A stretch of DNA of 64,000 nt, taken from the NCBI GenBank assembly GCA_023413135.1, contig JAEZQK010000030.1:15423-79422 (forward strand). The letters are read 5' to 3'. Below are positions 34,733 through 43,631 of this stretch, piece after piece. Source of the stretch: Bacillota bacterium. GTDB taxonomy: Bacteria; Bacillota; Clostridia; Christensenellales; Aristaeellaceae. The position numbers and the translations under genes are program-made. Every line of letters starts with the position of its first letter. Position 1 is the first letter of the stretch. The notes under the pieces are model-generated. The model worked only from the letters and a program-made list of their open reading frames with translations, was not told where the DNA came from and did no database searches.

Positions 34733-35576
34733 GTTTAGACCTCCCCCCGTGAATGCTCAGCAGCTGTGCCAGCAGTTCTTTTTGCGTGTTTCTTACGGCA
34801 ATGTGATCCACAAAGCCCTTTTTCAATTGGAATTCCGCCCTCTGAAACCCCTCCGGCAGCTTTTGGCGGATCGTTTGCTCAATCACCCTGGGGCCGGCAA
34901 AGCCAATAAATGCCCCCGGTTCGGACAGGATAATATCCGCTTCCATGGCGAAGCTGGCGGTAACGCCGCCGCTGGTGGGATCCGTTAAAAGTGCGATATA
35001 CAGGTTGCCGGCGTCGCTGTGGCGGCGGACGGCCCCGGATACTTTTGCCATCTGCATCAGGGATAAAATCCCTTCCTGCATTCTGGCCCCGCCTGATACG
35101 GTGAAGCCGATGACAGGCAGGGTGTAATCCTTCGCATATTCAAACAAGCGGGTCAGCTTTTCCCCTACGACGGTGCCCATGGAACCCATCATGAAGGAAG
35201 GCTCCATGGCGAAAAAGCAGCATGCAAATCCGCCCACGGCCGCCTTGCCTGTGACGACGCCTTCCTTTTCACCGCTTTCCCTGCATGCCTTTTCCAGCTT
35301 TTCTTCATAATTTGGAAAGCCCAGTATATTTCCGCATACAAGATCGGCATCCATTTCTTCAAAGCTTCCCGCATCGCATATAAGCTCAATGCGCCGGCGG
35401 GCGCTCATGCGCATATGGTGGCCGCAGCGTGGGCAAACCAGTAGGCTATTTTGAAGCTCCTGAGTGGGGACAGTACGCTTGCAGCCGGGGCATGGAACGC
35501 CCTTGTCCTGATTGGCAGCCTGCCCCTGATTCTCCAGTTCATTTTTCGGCTTGCGGAACAAGCTTTTTGCCAGCAT
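34719..35576 (-). CDS. accD: Acetyl-CoA carboxylase carboxyltransferase subunit beta
   Basis: The protein has 285 residues. The N-terminal zinc ribbon is intact (CPGCKRTVPTQ, then CPRCGHHMRMSARRRIEL). The crotonase-fold catalytic region follows, with GSMGTVVGEKLTRLFEYAKD, PVIGFTVSGGARMQEGILSL and LTDPTSGGVTASFAMEADII. It partners with AccA in the carboxyltransferase heterotetramer. It starts 9 bp after the accC stop. Confidence 0.96.
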   Translation of the reverse strand: MLAKSLFRKPKNELENQGQAANQDKGVPCPGCKRTVPTQELQNSLLVCPRCGHHMRMSARRRIELICDAGSFEEMDADLVCGNILGFPNYEEKLEKACRESGEKEGVVTGKAAVGGFACCFFAMEPSFMMGSMGTVVGEKLTRLFEYAKDYTLPVIGFTVSGGARMQEGILSLMQMAKVSGAVRRHSDAGNLYIALLTDPTSGGVTASFAMEADIILSEPGAFIGFAGPRVIEQTIRQKLPEGFQRAEFQLKKGFVDHIAVRNTQKELLAQLLSIHGGRSKHAGL

Positions 35577-35585
35577 TTTGTGTAC

Positions 35586-36914
35586 TCACTTCCTTAAAAA
35601 GTCCGTGGCATAGCTCCCGTCCAGGAAGGCGGATTCATTGATGAGGTCCGCCTGGAATAAGCCGGTGTGCTCGATGCCCTCGATGACCGTTTCGCACAGG
35701 GCGGCCTGCATTTTGCGTATGGCCTCCTGGCGGGTCGGGGCGTGTACGATAAGCTTGCCAACCATGGAGTCATAATAGGGCGGCACAAAGTAGCCCTGGT
35801 ACAGCGCCGTGTCAAAGCGCACCCAGGGACCGCCGGGAATGTGCAAAAGCGTCACATGGCCGCAGCTGGGGCGGAAGGACGATTGCGGGTCTTCCGCGTT
35901 GATACGGCATTCGATGGCATGGCCCCTCACCGATATGTCCGCCTGGGTGAAGGGAAGCTCCATCCCCGCGGCGATGCGGATCTGCCACTTGACCAGGTCG
36001 ATGCCCGTGACCATTTCCGTCACCGGGTGCTCCACCTGCAGGCGGGTGTTCATTTCCATAAAATAATAATTCTTGTCCTGATCCAGCAGAAACTCCAGCG
36101 TGCCGGCGCCCTCATACCCCACCTTGGCCGCGGCGTGGGCCGCCGTCTCCATCATCTTTAACCGAAGCTCGGGGGAGATCAGCGCGCAGGGGCTTTCCTC
36201 AATAAGCTTCTGGTTGCGCCGCTGCATGGAGCAATCCCGCTCCCCCAGGCATACGGCATTACCCTTTTGATCACAGAGGATCTGCATCTCCACGTGCTTG
36301 ACGTGCTGAAGAAACTTTTCCATGTACACGCCGCCGTCGGAAAAGGAGGCCTGCGCCTCGGCTGAGGCTGCACGGTAGGCGCTCTCCACATCCTCCGGCT
36401 TATCCACCCTACGGATTCCCCGCCCGCCGCCGCCGGCACGGGCTTTCATCAGAAGGGGAAATCCAATTTTTTCCGCGGCTTTTGACGCATCTTCCGCGCT
36501 GCTTACCAGGTCGCAGCCGGGAATGGTGGGTACCTTAAGCTTTGCCATGGTGCGTTTGGCTTCGTCCTTGTCGCCCATGGCGCGGATCACTTTGGCGCTG
36601 GGGCCGATGAACTTCACGCCGTGCTTTTCACACAGTTCAGCGAAGGCCGCGTTTTCAGATAAAAAGCCGTATCCCGGATGTATGGCCTGGGCTCCGCTTA
36701 AGATGGCCGCCGACAGGATGGCTTTTTGATTCAAATAGCTGTTTAGTGCCTGGGGGCCGCCGATGCAGTAGCTTTCATCGGCCATGGAAACGTGCAGCGC
36801 GTCCCGGTCCGCTTCGGAAAAAACGGCCACGGTGAGGATGCCCATTTCCTTGCATGCCCGCAAAATGCGTACCGCAATCTCGCCCCGGTTGGCAATGAGG
36901 ATTTTCGGAAACAT
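35586..36914 (-). CDS. accC: Biotin carboxylase subunit of acetyl-CoA carboxylase
   Basis: This 442-residue ATP-grasp enzyme carboxylates biotin on AccB using ATP and bicarbonate. It opens with FPKILIANRGEIAVRILRAC, has the glycine-rich ATP loop MKARAGGGGRGIRRV near residue 160, the catalytic region EMNTRLQVEHPVTEMVTGID and the C-terminal ECRINAEDPQSSFRPS. Length is typical. It lies 12 bp after fabZ within the operon. Confidence 0.97.
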   Translation of the reverse strand: MFPKILIANRGEIAVRILRACKEMGILTVAVFSEADRDALHVSMADESYCIGGPQALNSYLNQKAILSAAILSGAQAIHPGYGFLSENAAFAELCEKHGVKFIGPSAKVIRAMGDKDEAKRTMAKLKVPTIPGCDLVSSAEDASKAAEKIGFPLLMKARAGGGGRGIRRVDKPEDVESAYRAASAEAQASFSDGGVYMEKFLQHVKHVEMQILCDQKGNAVCLGERDCSMQRRNQKLIEESPCALISPELRLKMMETAAHAAAKVGYEGAGTLEFLLDQDKNYYFMEMNTRLQVEHPVTEMVTGIDLVKWQIRIAAGMELPFTQADISVRGHAIECRINAEDPQSSFRPSCGHVTLLHIPGGPWVRFDTALYQGYFVPPYYDSMVGKLIVHAPTRQEAIRKMQAALCETVIEGIEHTGLFQADLINESAFLDGSYATDFLRK

Positions 36915-36926
36915 TCTATCCTCCGT

Positions 36927-37340
36927 TCATCCGGCCAGCATCAGCGTGAATACGCCGCTGGCGCATGGGGCATCCGAAACAGTCGCCTCTCCGGCGATCA
37001 CGTACACATTGGCTTTATTCCGCGTAATGCGGCAAGTGATATGGATGGTGTCACCGGGGCGCACCATGCGCCGAAAGCGTACGTTCTCCATCCCGGCGTA
37101 CAGGGTGGTCTTGCCCGGCAGCATATCCCGCAGCAGTATCCCCGCGGTCTGGGCGATGATCTCGCACAGCACCACGCCGGGTACTACCGGATTGCCTGGA
37201 AAGTGGCCCTGCAAAAACCATTCGTCGCCCCGCACTGTATATTGCCCCAAGGCGTTTCCGTTTTCATCCATCTCCACCTCGTCCAACAGGAGCATGGGCT
37301 CCCGGTGGGGCAGAAACGTTTTGATTTCTTCACGATTCAT
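36927..37340 (-). CDS. fabZ: 3-hydroxyacyl-ACP dehydratase
   Basis: This 137-residue hot-dog-fold protein dehydrates 3-hydroxyacyl-ACP to trans-2-enoyl-ACP. The family signature is clear: IKTFLPHREPMLLLDEVEMD at the N-terminus, then the active-site helix region FLQGHFPGNPVVPGVVLCEI with catalytic His and, one helix later, Glu. No second isomerase (fabM or fabN) is in the operon, so how unsaturated acyl chains are made, if at all, is not answered here. Confidence 0.96.
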   Translation of the reverse strand: MNREEIKTFLPHREPMLLLDEVEMDENGNALGQYTVRGDEWFLQGHFPGNPVVPGVVLCEIIAQTAGILLRDMLPGKTTLYAGMENVRFRRMVRPGDTIHITCRITRNKANVYVIAGEATVSDAPCASGVFTLMLAG

Positions 37341-37352
37341 ACGCTCCCCCGG

Positions 37353-37811
37353 TCAGAAAAGTTTGAAAAGCGTCTGCCCGTATTCCACCACGCTGCCGTC
37401 CTGCACGCAGACGTCCACCACTTCGCCATCCTTGTCGGCGGTGATCTCATTGTTGAGCTTCATGGCTTCCACAATGCACATCACATCGCCCTTTTTCACG
37501 CGGTCGCCCACCTTTACAAAGGGCTTGCCGCCGGGCTCCGGCGCAACATAGAACACGCCTACCATGGGGGATTTCACCTCATGGATCTGGTTGAAATCGG
37601 GGCCGGGATCGGCGGCCTTGCCAGGCACCGGCACACCGGCCGCTGCCGGCTGTGGTGCAGCTTCCCCAGCAGCCGCCGGCTGTTCCGCAGGGCGGAGGGG
37701 GGATGCTTCCCTGGCCAACAGGATGCGGGTTTCGCCTTCCGCCACTTCCAGGCGCGTGAGGCCATGCTGGGAAAAAAGCTGGAGAAGTTCCCTCAGTTGC
37801 TTCATGTTCAT
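37353..37811 (-). CDS. accB: Biotin carboxyl carrier protein of acetyl-CoA carboxylase
   Basis: This 152-residue carrier has an N-terminal helical segment, a Pro/Ala-rich linker (residues about 45-75) and a C-terminal biotinyl domain with the biotin-accepting Lys in VEAMKLNNEITAD. It carries carboxybiotin between AccC and AccAD. The ATG at 37811 overlaps the fabF stop (ATGA) and has GAGG upstream. Confidence 0.96.
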   Translation of the reverse strand: MNMKQLRELLQLFSQHGLTRLEVAEGETRILLAREASPLRPAEQPAAAGEAAPQPAAAGVPVPGKAADPGPDFNQIHEVKSPMVGVFYVAPEPGGKPFVKVGDRVKKGDVMCIVEAMKLNNEITADKDGEVVDVCVQDGSVVEYGQTLFKLF

Positions 37812-39043
37812 GTAACTGACCTCACGGCGATTGCGCTGTTATGGCCGCCAAAGCCCAGGGAGATGGAGAGGGCTATATCGGGCTTCCATTCGCGCGCATG
37901 ATGGGGCACGTAATCAAGGTCGCACTCCGGGTCGGGCTCATTTAGGTTAAGCGTGGGGGGCACAATGCCGGTCTTTAGGGCCAGCAAGGCCGCAATGCAT
38001 TCCACCGCGCCTGCCGCGCCCAGCATATGGCCCGTGGCGCTCTTGGTGGAGCTTATGAGCGATTGCCTTGCTTTGTCTTCGCCCAAAGCCACCTTGATCG
38101 CCTTGGTCTCGATTTTATCGTTAGGCGGCGTGCCTGTGCCATGGGCGTTCACGTACACCTTTTCATGGGGTCCGATGCCGCCCGCTTCCTGAGCCGCCAA
38201 CTGAATGGCCTTGGCCGCTCCCAGCCCTTCGGGGTGGGGGGCTGTAATGTGGTTGGCGTCACAGGTGTTGCCGTAGCCCACGATTTCGCCATAGATGGGC
38301 GCGTTTCTGGCGATGGCGTGCTCCGCTTCCTCCAGCATGACGATACCGGCACCTTCGCCCATCACAAAGCCCTTGCGCCGCATGTCAAAGGGCACGCAGG
38401 CAACCTTGGGATCAGTCTCTTCGCTTAAGGCCTTGCAACTGGTGAACCCGGCAATGGCCAGGGGTTCGATGGCCGCTTCCGACCCGCCGGCCAAGATGGC
38501 GTCAGCATAGCCGTGGCGGATGGCACGGAACGCTTCCCCAATGGCATGGGTGGATGTGGCGCAGGCCGTGACCACCGGCAGGCAGGGCCCCTGGGCGCCA
38601 AAGCGGATGGCGATGTTCCCCGCCGCCATGTTCCCGATCATCATGGGGATGAAGAAGGGAGATACCCTTTCCGGGCCACGGGTTAACAGCTTTTCGCTTT
38701 CAGAGGCAAAGGTGTGCATGCCGCCGATGCCGCTGCCCACGTATACCCCCAGCCGCCAGGGATCGGTGATTTCAAACTTGCTGTCCTCCATGGCCTGCAC
38801 GGCTGCCGCCACGGCGTACTGGGCGTACAGGTCCATCCTTCTGGCGGTGGACACATCCATGCCGAAGACCTGGGGATCAAAATCCTTTACTTCTGCGGCC
38901 ACCTTCGCTTTAAGGTTCGCTGTATCAAAGCGGGTGATGGGCCCGATGCCGCAAACACCGGAAATCAAATTATTCCAAAAAACAGAAATGCTGTTCCCCA
39001 CGGGAGATACCACGCCCAGTCCCGTGACAAATACACGCTTCAT
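37808..39043 (-). CDS. fabF: 3-oxoacyl-ACP synthase II
   Basis: This 411-residue condensing enzyme, counted from the Met at 39043 (GAGGTG six bases upstream), elongates acyl-ACP with malonyl-ACP. The Cys-His-His triad is complete: VVTACATSTHAIGEAFRAI, then NAHGTGTPPNDKIE and KSATGHMLGAAGAVE. The C-terminal SLGFGGHNSAIAV is also typical. The gene lies between fabG and accB in the operon. Confidence 0.97.
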   Translation of the reverse strand: MKRVFVTGLGVVSPVGNSISVFWNNLISGVCGIGPITRFDTANLKAKVAAEVKDFDPQVFGMDVSTARRMDLYAQYAVAAAVQAMEDSKFEITDPWRLGVYVGSGIGGMHTFASESEKLLTRGPERVSPFFIPMMIGNMAAGNIAIRFGAQGPCLPVVTACATSTHAIGEAFRAIRHGYADAILAGGSEAAIEPLAIAGFTSCKALSEETDPKVACVPFDMRRKGFVMGEGAGIVMLEEAEHAIARNAPIYGEIVGYGNTCDANHITAPHPEGLGAAKAIQLAAQEAGGIGPHEKVYVNAHGTGTPPNDKIETKAIKVALGEDKARQSLISSTKSATGHMLGAAGAVECIAALLALKTGIVPPTLNLNEPDPECDLDYVPHHAREWKPDIALSISLGFGGHNSAIAVRSVT

Positions 39044-39053
39044 GGCTTGCACC

Positions 39054-39791
39054 TCACATGTACAGTCCGCCGTCCACTTGCAAAACGGCGCCTGTGATAT
39101 ACCCCGCCTCTTCCCCGCAAAGGAAGGCCACTGCTGCGGCGATTTCTTCGGCGGTGCCGATTCGTTTCATGGGAACTGCCTGCACCGCTTTGTCGATCAG
39201 ATCAGCGCCCATTTTTTCCGTCATGTCCGTTTCAATAAAGCCGGGAGCCACCGCATTGCAGGTGATGTTCCTTGCTGCCAGTTCCTTGGCAATGGTTTTT
39301 GTAAGCCCGATGAGGCCCGCCTTGGCGGCGGAATAGTTGGCCTGGCCGGGGTTGCCCATCAGACCCGATACGGAGGAGATGTTGACGATGCGGCCCCACC
39401 GCTTGCGCAGGAAATCGCCGTAGGCGGTGCGGATTAAATAGAACGCCCCATTCAGGTTCACCTGGATCACCCGGTCGAAGGCCTCCTGCGTCATTCTAGG
39501 CGTAAGGCCGTCCATGGTGATGCCCGCATTGTTTATCAGGATGTCCACCGTACCCCATTCCTTTTTAACGCGGGCAAAGGCTTCCTGCACGTCGGAAAGG
39601 TTCGAAATATCGCACCGGATGGCCATGGCGCGTCCGCCCTGGGCCAACAAATCGTCCAGCGTCTTTTGTGCCGCCTGTTCATTGCCGGCATAGAGGAAGG
39701 CCACATGGGCCCCTTCCTTGCTAAGGCGCAGCGCTATGGCCCGGCCGATCCCCCGGGAGCCTCCCGTGACCAGGGCGATTTTGTCCCGCAT
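39054..39791 (-). CDS. fabG: 3-oxoacyl-ACP reductase
   Basis: This is a 245-residue short-chain dehydrogenase from the Met at 39791; the longer open frame upstream is within fabD and is not used. It has the NADPH-binding TGGSRGIGRAIALRL, the NNAGIT motif, and the catalytic Ser-Tyr-Lys set in VNISSVSGLMGNPGQANYSA and AKAGL. The C-terminus GAVLQVDGGLYM is typical. It reduces 3-oxoacyl-ACP in each elongation cycle. Its ATG shares one base with the fabD stop (TGATG). Confidence 0.97.
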   Translation of the reverse strand: MRDKIALVTGGSRGIGRAIALRLSKEGAHVAFLYAGNEQAAQKTLDDLLAQGGRAMAIRCDISNLSDVQEAFARVKKEWGTVDILINNAGITMDGLTPRMTQEAFDRVIQVNLNGAFYLIRTAYGDFLRKRWGRIVNISSVSGLMGNPGQANYSAAKAGLIGLTKTIAKELAARNITCNAVAPGFIETDMTEKMGADLIDKAVQAVPMKRIGTAEEIAAAVAFLCGEEAGYITGAVLQVDGGLYM

Positions 39792-40714
39792 CAGGCGCTT
39801 CTCCCTTCCATGATGGCCGCCGCTTCTATGAGGCTGGCCGTGTTTTCTACGTGACATACGGTGGCTTCCGGCAGAATCTTGCGTACAAGGCCCGAAAGCA
39901 CCGTGCCCGGCCCCAGCTCCACAAACAGATCCGCGCCCTTTGACCCCATATTGCGCACCGTTTGTTCCCACAATACGGGATGGTCCACTTGCCCGGACAG
40001 CAATTCAATGATGTCATCCCCGTAAGGAAGGGCGGTCCTGTTGGCGTACAGCGGGATATTGGGTGTTTGCAGCCCGGAATCCTGAAGCCAGGTATGCAGC
40101 TTTTGCGCAGCATCGGACATCAGCGGCGAATGGAACGCACCGCCGACTTTCAACGGCATGGCCCGGCCACCCAGACCCCCAACCGCTTGCAAGAAGGCAT
40201 CCTTTTGCCCGGCGGCGCCGGAAACCACCACCTGGCCCGGGCAATTAAAATTAACGGGATAAACATGCTCAAACTGCCGGCATAAGGCTGTTACCTGATC
40301 GTTATCTAAGCGCAGGACGGCCGCCATGAAGCCGGGCTGGGCATCGGCGCAAGCTTGCATCAGCAATGCCCTCTCCTGAACAAAGGCGAACGCTTTTTCA
40401 AAGGGCAGCATGCTGGTGAAAGCTGCCGCCACCGTTTCGCCCAAGGAAAATCCGGCGCACATGTCCGGCAGAATGCCCTTTTCCACGGCTGCGGCGGCGC
40501 AAGCTGTACTAACCGTAAACAGGCAGGGCTGGGTGTTTTCCGTGATGGCCAGTTCCTCCGCGCTGCCTTCAAAACACATACGCAACGTGCCGGGGCGGAT
40601 GGCTTCCGCCATGTCGAAAATCCGGCGGGCGGCGGGCGAGGCTTCGTAGAGCTCCTTGCCCATGCCTGAATATTGGGCGCCCTGGCCGGCAAACACAAAA
40701 GCTATTTTGCCCAC
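39791..40714 (-). CDS. fabD: Malonyl-CoA:ACP transacylase
   Basis: The protein has 307 residues from the GTG at 40714; an in-frame TTG at 40735 is an alternative. It loads malonyl groups onto ACP. KIAFVFAGQGAQYSGMGKEL is the canonical N-terminus. The nucleophile Ser lies in CAGFSLGET, where the usual His before it is replaced by Phe, a variation from the GHSLGE form. The second active-site region is VGGAFHSPLMSDAAQKLHTW. The start region overlaps the fabK end by 13 bases. Confidence 0.94.
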   Translation of the reverse strand: MGKIAFVFAGQGAQYSGMGKELYEASPAARRIFDMAEAIRPGTLRMCFEGSAEELAITENTQPCLFTVSTACAAAAVEKGILPDMCAGFSLGETVAAAFTSMLPFEKAFAFVQERALLMQACADAQPGFMAAVLRLDNDQVTALCRQFEHVYPVNFNCPGQVVVSGAAGQKDAFLQAVGGLGGRAMPLKVGGAFHSPLMSDAAQKLHTWLQDSGLQTPNIPLYANRTALPYGDDIIELLSGQVDHPVLWEQTVRNMGSKGADLFVELGPGTVLSGLVRKILPEATVCHVENTASLIEAAAIMEGRSA

Positions 40715-41646
40715 TTTTCGGCACCCCGCAGGCAATCTTCCGCCTGTGCAAACATTTCGCGCAAAATTTCTTCCACGGGCTGGCAGCGGCTGATCAGCCC
40801 GGCGGATTGCCCGGCCATAAAGCAGCCTGTTTCCAGATCGCCCTCCTGGGCGGCCCTGCGCAGCGCGCCTGTGCCGAAGGCCTCCAGCTCTTCCTTTGAG
40901 ACGGCCGGATCCTCTTCCTTCGTCCGGAACGCTTGCATGTAATTGTTTTTCAGCGCCCTGACAGGGTGGCCCAGCTTGCGCCCGGTAACCGCGGTGTCGA
41001 TATCCCGGGCCTTCAATACCATTTCTTTATAATTTTCGTGAATGTTGCACTCACAGGAAGCCAGGAACCTGGTGCCGCATTGCACGCCCTTGGCACCCAG
41101 CATGATGGCGGCGGCAATGCCCCGGCCGTCGGCGATGCCGCCCGCGGCCAGAACGGGAATGGAAACCGCATCCACTACCTGGGGAACCAGCGTCATGGTG
41201 GTCAGCTCCCCGACGTGGCCGCCGGATTCACAGCCTTCGGCGATAACGGCAGTGGCCCCATCCCGCTCCACACGCTTGGCAATGGCGACGGAAGGCACCA
41301 CAGGCACCACCTTGATGCCGGCGGGCACCCATTTTTTCATGTACACGCCCGGCAGACCGGCTCCCGTGGTCACCACGGGCACCTTCTCTTCCAAAACCAC
41401 CTGCGCCGTTTCCTCCACAAAGGGGCTCATGAGCATGATGTTCACGCCGAAGGGCTTATTGGTAAGTTCACGGCATTTTTGAATTTCCGCGCGCAGGTAT
41501 GCGCCATTGGCATTCATGGCAGAAATAATGCCAAGACCTCCGGCGTTGGACACGGCGGCTGCCAGTTTGGCATCAGACACCCAGGCCATGCCGCCCTGAA
41601 AAATGGGGTAGCGAAGGTCAAACAGTTTGGTAATTGCCGTTTCCAT
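40702..41646 (-). CDS. fabK: Enoyl-ACP reductase II (FMN-dependent)
   Basis: This 314-residue FMN-dependent TIM-barrel protein catalyses the last reduction of the elongation cycle, replacing FabI. The N-terminus reads LRYPIFQGGMAWVSDAKLAA, and FMN-binding segments include VVTTGAGLPG, EGCESGGHVGELTTM and PVLAAGGIADGRGIAAAIML. Nitronate monooxygenases are related, but the position between acpP and fabD in a fatty-acid operon settles the assignment. As a FabK, it predicts low sensitivity to triclosan. The start codon shares a base with the acpP stop. Confidence 0.94.
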   Translation of the reverse strand: METAITKLFDLRYPIFQGGMAWVSDAKLAAAVSNAGGLGIISAMNANGAYLRAEIQKCRELTNKPFGVNIMLMSPFVEETAQVVLEEKVPVVTTGAGLPGVYMKKWVPAGIKVVPVVPSVAIAKRVERDGATAVIAEGCESGGHVGELTTMTLVPQVVDAVSIPVLAAGGIADGRGIAAAIMLGAKGVQCGTRFLASCECNIHENYKEMVLKARDIDTAVTGRKLGHPVRALKNNYMQAFRTKEEDPAVSKEELEAFGTGALRRAAQEGDLETGCFMAGQSAGLISRCQPVEEILREMFAQAEDCLRGAEKWAK

Positions 41647-41870
41647 TACGCTTTCGCCTCGTCGATAGCCTTCACCAGATCATTCACGGAAACCATGTCC
41701 TTGGTGATTTCGATGGTAACGCTGAAGGCATCCTCCAGGTCCATCACCAGTTCCGCCACGTCTAGGGAATCCAGCTTCAGATCGGAAAATTTGCTTTCCA
41801 GGGAAATTTGATCGGCAGTGGTTCCCTTGCGCTGTGCCAGAAGATCCGCGACTTTTTCAAAGGTGCTCAT
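41646..41870 (-). CDS. acpP: Acyl carrier protein
   Basis: This 74-residue acidic four-helix protein carries the growing acyl chain on a 4'-phosphopantetheine attached to the Ser in KLDSLDVAELVMDLE. Size and composition are typical. It lies between fabH (59 bp upstream) and fabK. AGGAGGAAAAAAATT precedes the start. Confidence 0.95.
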   Translation of the reverse strand: MSTFEKVADLLAQRKGTTADQISLESKFSDLKLDSLDVAELVMDLEDAFSVTIEITKDMVSVNDLVKAIDEAKA

Positions 41871-41929
41871 AATTTTTTTCCTCCTGTTTTTTGTTTTTAT
41901 TAAAAGGGATGGAACACGAAGTCATGCCT

Positions 41930-42883
41930 TTATTTGTGCCAGCGAAGGATGCAGGCACCGGTGGAAAGCCCCGCCCCGAAGGCGCACATAACGATGAGGT
42001 CGCCATCGTTTAAGCGCCCTTCGCGATTGAGCTCATCCAGCAGGATGGGGATGCTGGCGGAGGAAGTGTTGCCAACACGGCTGATGTTGCTGGGGAACTT
42101 TTCCTCCGGCTGGCCTAGCCGCTGGCGAACGGATTCCAGAATCCGCCGGTTGGCCTGGTGCAAAAGGAACCATTGGATATCCGATAAAGAGACGCCCGCC
42201 TCCTGCGCCGCTTTTGTGATATCTTCCGTGGCGTGGGATACAGCGAAGCGGAATACCTCCTGCCCGGCCATGTGCACGCCGGCCGGAATGGGCGAGGGGG
42301 TGGAGAAAGGACAATTGCCGGGTGAAGGCTGAATGAACAGCGTATCCTTGTCTTCCGCTACGGACAGCCGGATGGATAAAAGCCCATCCTGCCCGTCTAT
42401 GACCACAGCGCCTGCGCCGTCGCCAAAGAGCACGCTGGTGGCCCGGTCCTTCCAATCGCACAGGCGTGACATGCCTTCGGCACTTAAGATCATTATTTTC
42501 TTCGCTTTGCCGCTGTGTAGATAGGCCAAAACCACATCCAGCGCGTACAGGAAGCCTGTGCAGGCGGCGTTCAAGTCCATACAGGGGCAATTGGCACCAA
42601 TGGCCTTCTGTACGGTACAGGCAATGGCCGGGGCGATTTGTTCGCCCTGACAGGTGGTGCCAATAATCAAATCCAGCTCTGAGCCCGCCATGTGGGCATC
42701 GTCAAGCGCCTTTTGGGCGGCCTGTATGGCCAGATCGGTGAGTGTTTCTTCTGATAAAATATGCCTGCTTTGGATCCCTGTCCTGGTTGTAATCCACTCG
42801 TCGCTGGTATCAAGAAACTGTACCATTGCCGCGTTGGGCACAGATAGGGCAGGCAGCGCGCTGCCTGTACCCAGAATCCTCAA
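41930..42883 (-). CDS. fabH: 3-oxoacyl-ACP synthase III
   Basis: This 317-residue thiolase-fold enzyme condenses acetyl-CoA or a branched starter with malonyl-ACP, initiating fatty-acid synthesis. The triad is complete: Cys at about 108 in DLNAACTGFLYALD, His in WFLLHQANRRI and Asn in NISRVGNTSSASIP. The ATG overlaps the fabT stop by four bases. Confidence 0.97.
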   Translation of the reverse strand: MRILGTGSALPALSVPNAAMVQFLDTSDEWITTRTGIQSRHILSEETLTDLAIQAAQKALDDAHMAGSELDLIIGTTCQGEQIAPAIACTVQKAIGANCPCMDLNAACTGFLYALDVVLAYLHSGKAKKIMILSAEGMSRLCDWKDRATSVLFGDGAGAVVIDGQDGLLSIRLSVAEDKDTLFIQPSPGNCPFSTPSPIPAGVHMAGQEVFRFAVSHATEDITKAAQEAGVSLSDIQWFLLHQANRRILESVRQRLGQPEEKFPSNISRVGNTSSASIPILLDELNREGRLNDGDLIVMCAFGAGLSTGACILRWHK

Positions 42884-43380
42884 TTCGCTTCAACTCCTTG
42901 AATAAGGGTGCTTTCCTCCCGCATGTGGGCGATTCGCTCTTGCTGCTGAAAGAAAGATTGCAGGTTACGAAGCACCTTTAGCAAGACTTCCCGTTCTTCC
43001 TGGGGGATATTCTGGGAGACAGCCTGCACCATATGCCGGTGGAAGAACCGGTGCGCCGCCTCCGCCCGCCTGCCCTCCTCCGTCAAAAGCACATGGACCA
43101 TCCGGCCGTCCTCCCGGCCCTTGTGCTTGCGCACGTATCCCTTTTGCGCCAGCTTATTGATGGCTACCGTCACCGTGGGCAGGGTGATGGAAAGGTCCTG
43201 GGCAATGTCCGTAATGGTGCGCCCCTTCTCCGGCTCCCGGTGGATGGCTTCCAGCATGTGCAGCTCGCTGATGCTCAGCTTGTTGCCGCTCATGTTTTTC
43301 AGCGTCTCCTCCTCCATCTTGAGGATCATATGAAAGGTATTCACCAAAAGGTCATTGAGGGCGATACTGAATGGGTCCAT
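42880..43380 (-). CDS. fabT: MarR family regulator of fatty-acid synthesis (FabT-like)
   Basis: This 166-residue winged-helix MarR protein is the first gene of the fatty-acid operon, the position held by fabT in streptococci and other Bacillota. The DNA-binding core reads TITDIAQDLSITLPTVTVAI, then NKLAQKGYVRKHKGREDGRM. FabT represses the operon when bound to long-chain acyl-ACP. A palindrome at the transcript start (43401-43415) is the likely autoregulatory site. The assignment rests on family plus context. Confidence 0.88.
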   Translation of the reverse strand: MDPFSIALNDLLVNTFHMILKMEEETLKNMSGNKLSISELHMLEAIHREPEKGRTITDIAQDLSITLPTVTVAINKLAQKGYVRKHKGREDGRMVHVLLTEEGRRAEAAHRFFHRHMVQAVSQNIPQEEREVLLKVLRNLQSFFQQQERIAHMREESTLIQGVEAN

Positions 43381-43400
43381 AGGTCACCTCAGTTTCATTT

Positions 43401-43415
43401 GTTAGTCAAACTAAC
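43401..43415. promoter_or_regulatory. Candidate FabT operator
   Basis: GTTAGT-CAA-ACTAAC is a perfect palindrome with 6-bp arms, and an overlapping TGTTAG/CTAACA pair extends to 43420. It covers the predicted start of transcription, consistent with repression by the adjacent MarR-type regulator. Confidence 0.65.
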
Positions 43416-43426
43416 TAACAGAAGCG

Positions 43427-43455
43427 ATTATACCCCGGCCTATAACAACTGTCAA
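43427..43455 (-). promoter_or_regulatory. Promoter of the fatty-acid synthesis operon
   Basis: TTGACA (43450-43455), a 17-bp spacer and TATAAT (43427-43432) on the minus strand are an exact sigma-A consensus, as expected for a strongly expressed, repressor-controlled operon of 13 genes. Confidence 0.88.
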
Positions 43456-43631
43456 GAGGGTGGAAAGTGTCGAAAAAAGCGATCAAGGGAATGTAATACC
43501 AGACCAAAACTTTAATGCGTCGCTTTCGGTACCTTAGGACGAGAACCCATCGATGCATTCATGTTTTGGAACTGTATGTGTATTCACTCAATGGAATCGC
43601 CTAATCCCCGGCATGATGCTTTCGTGGCTTG

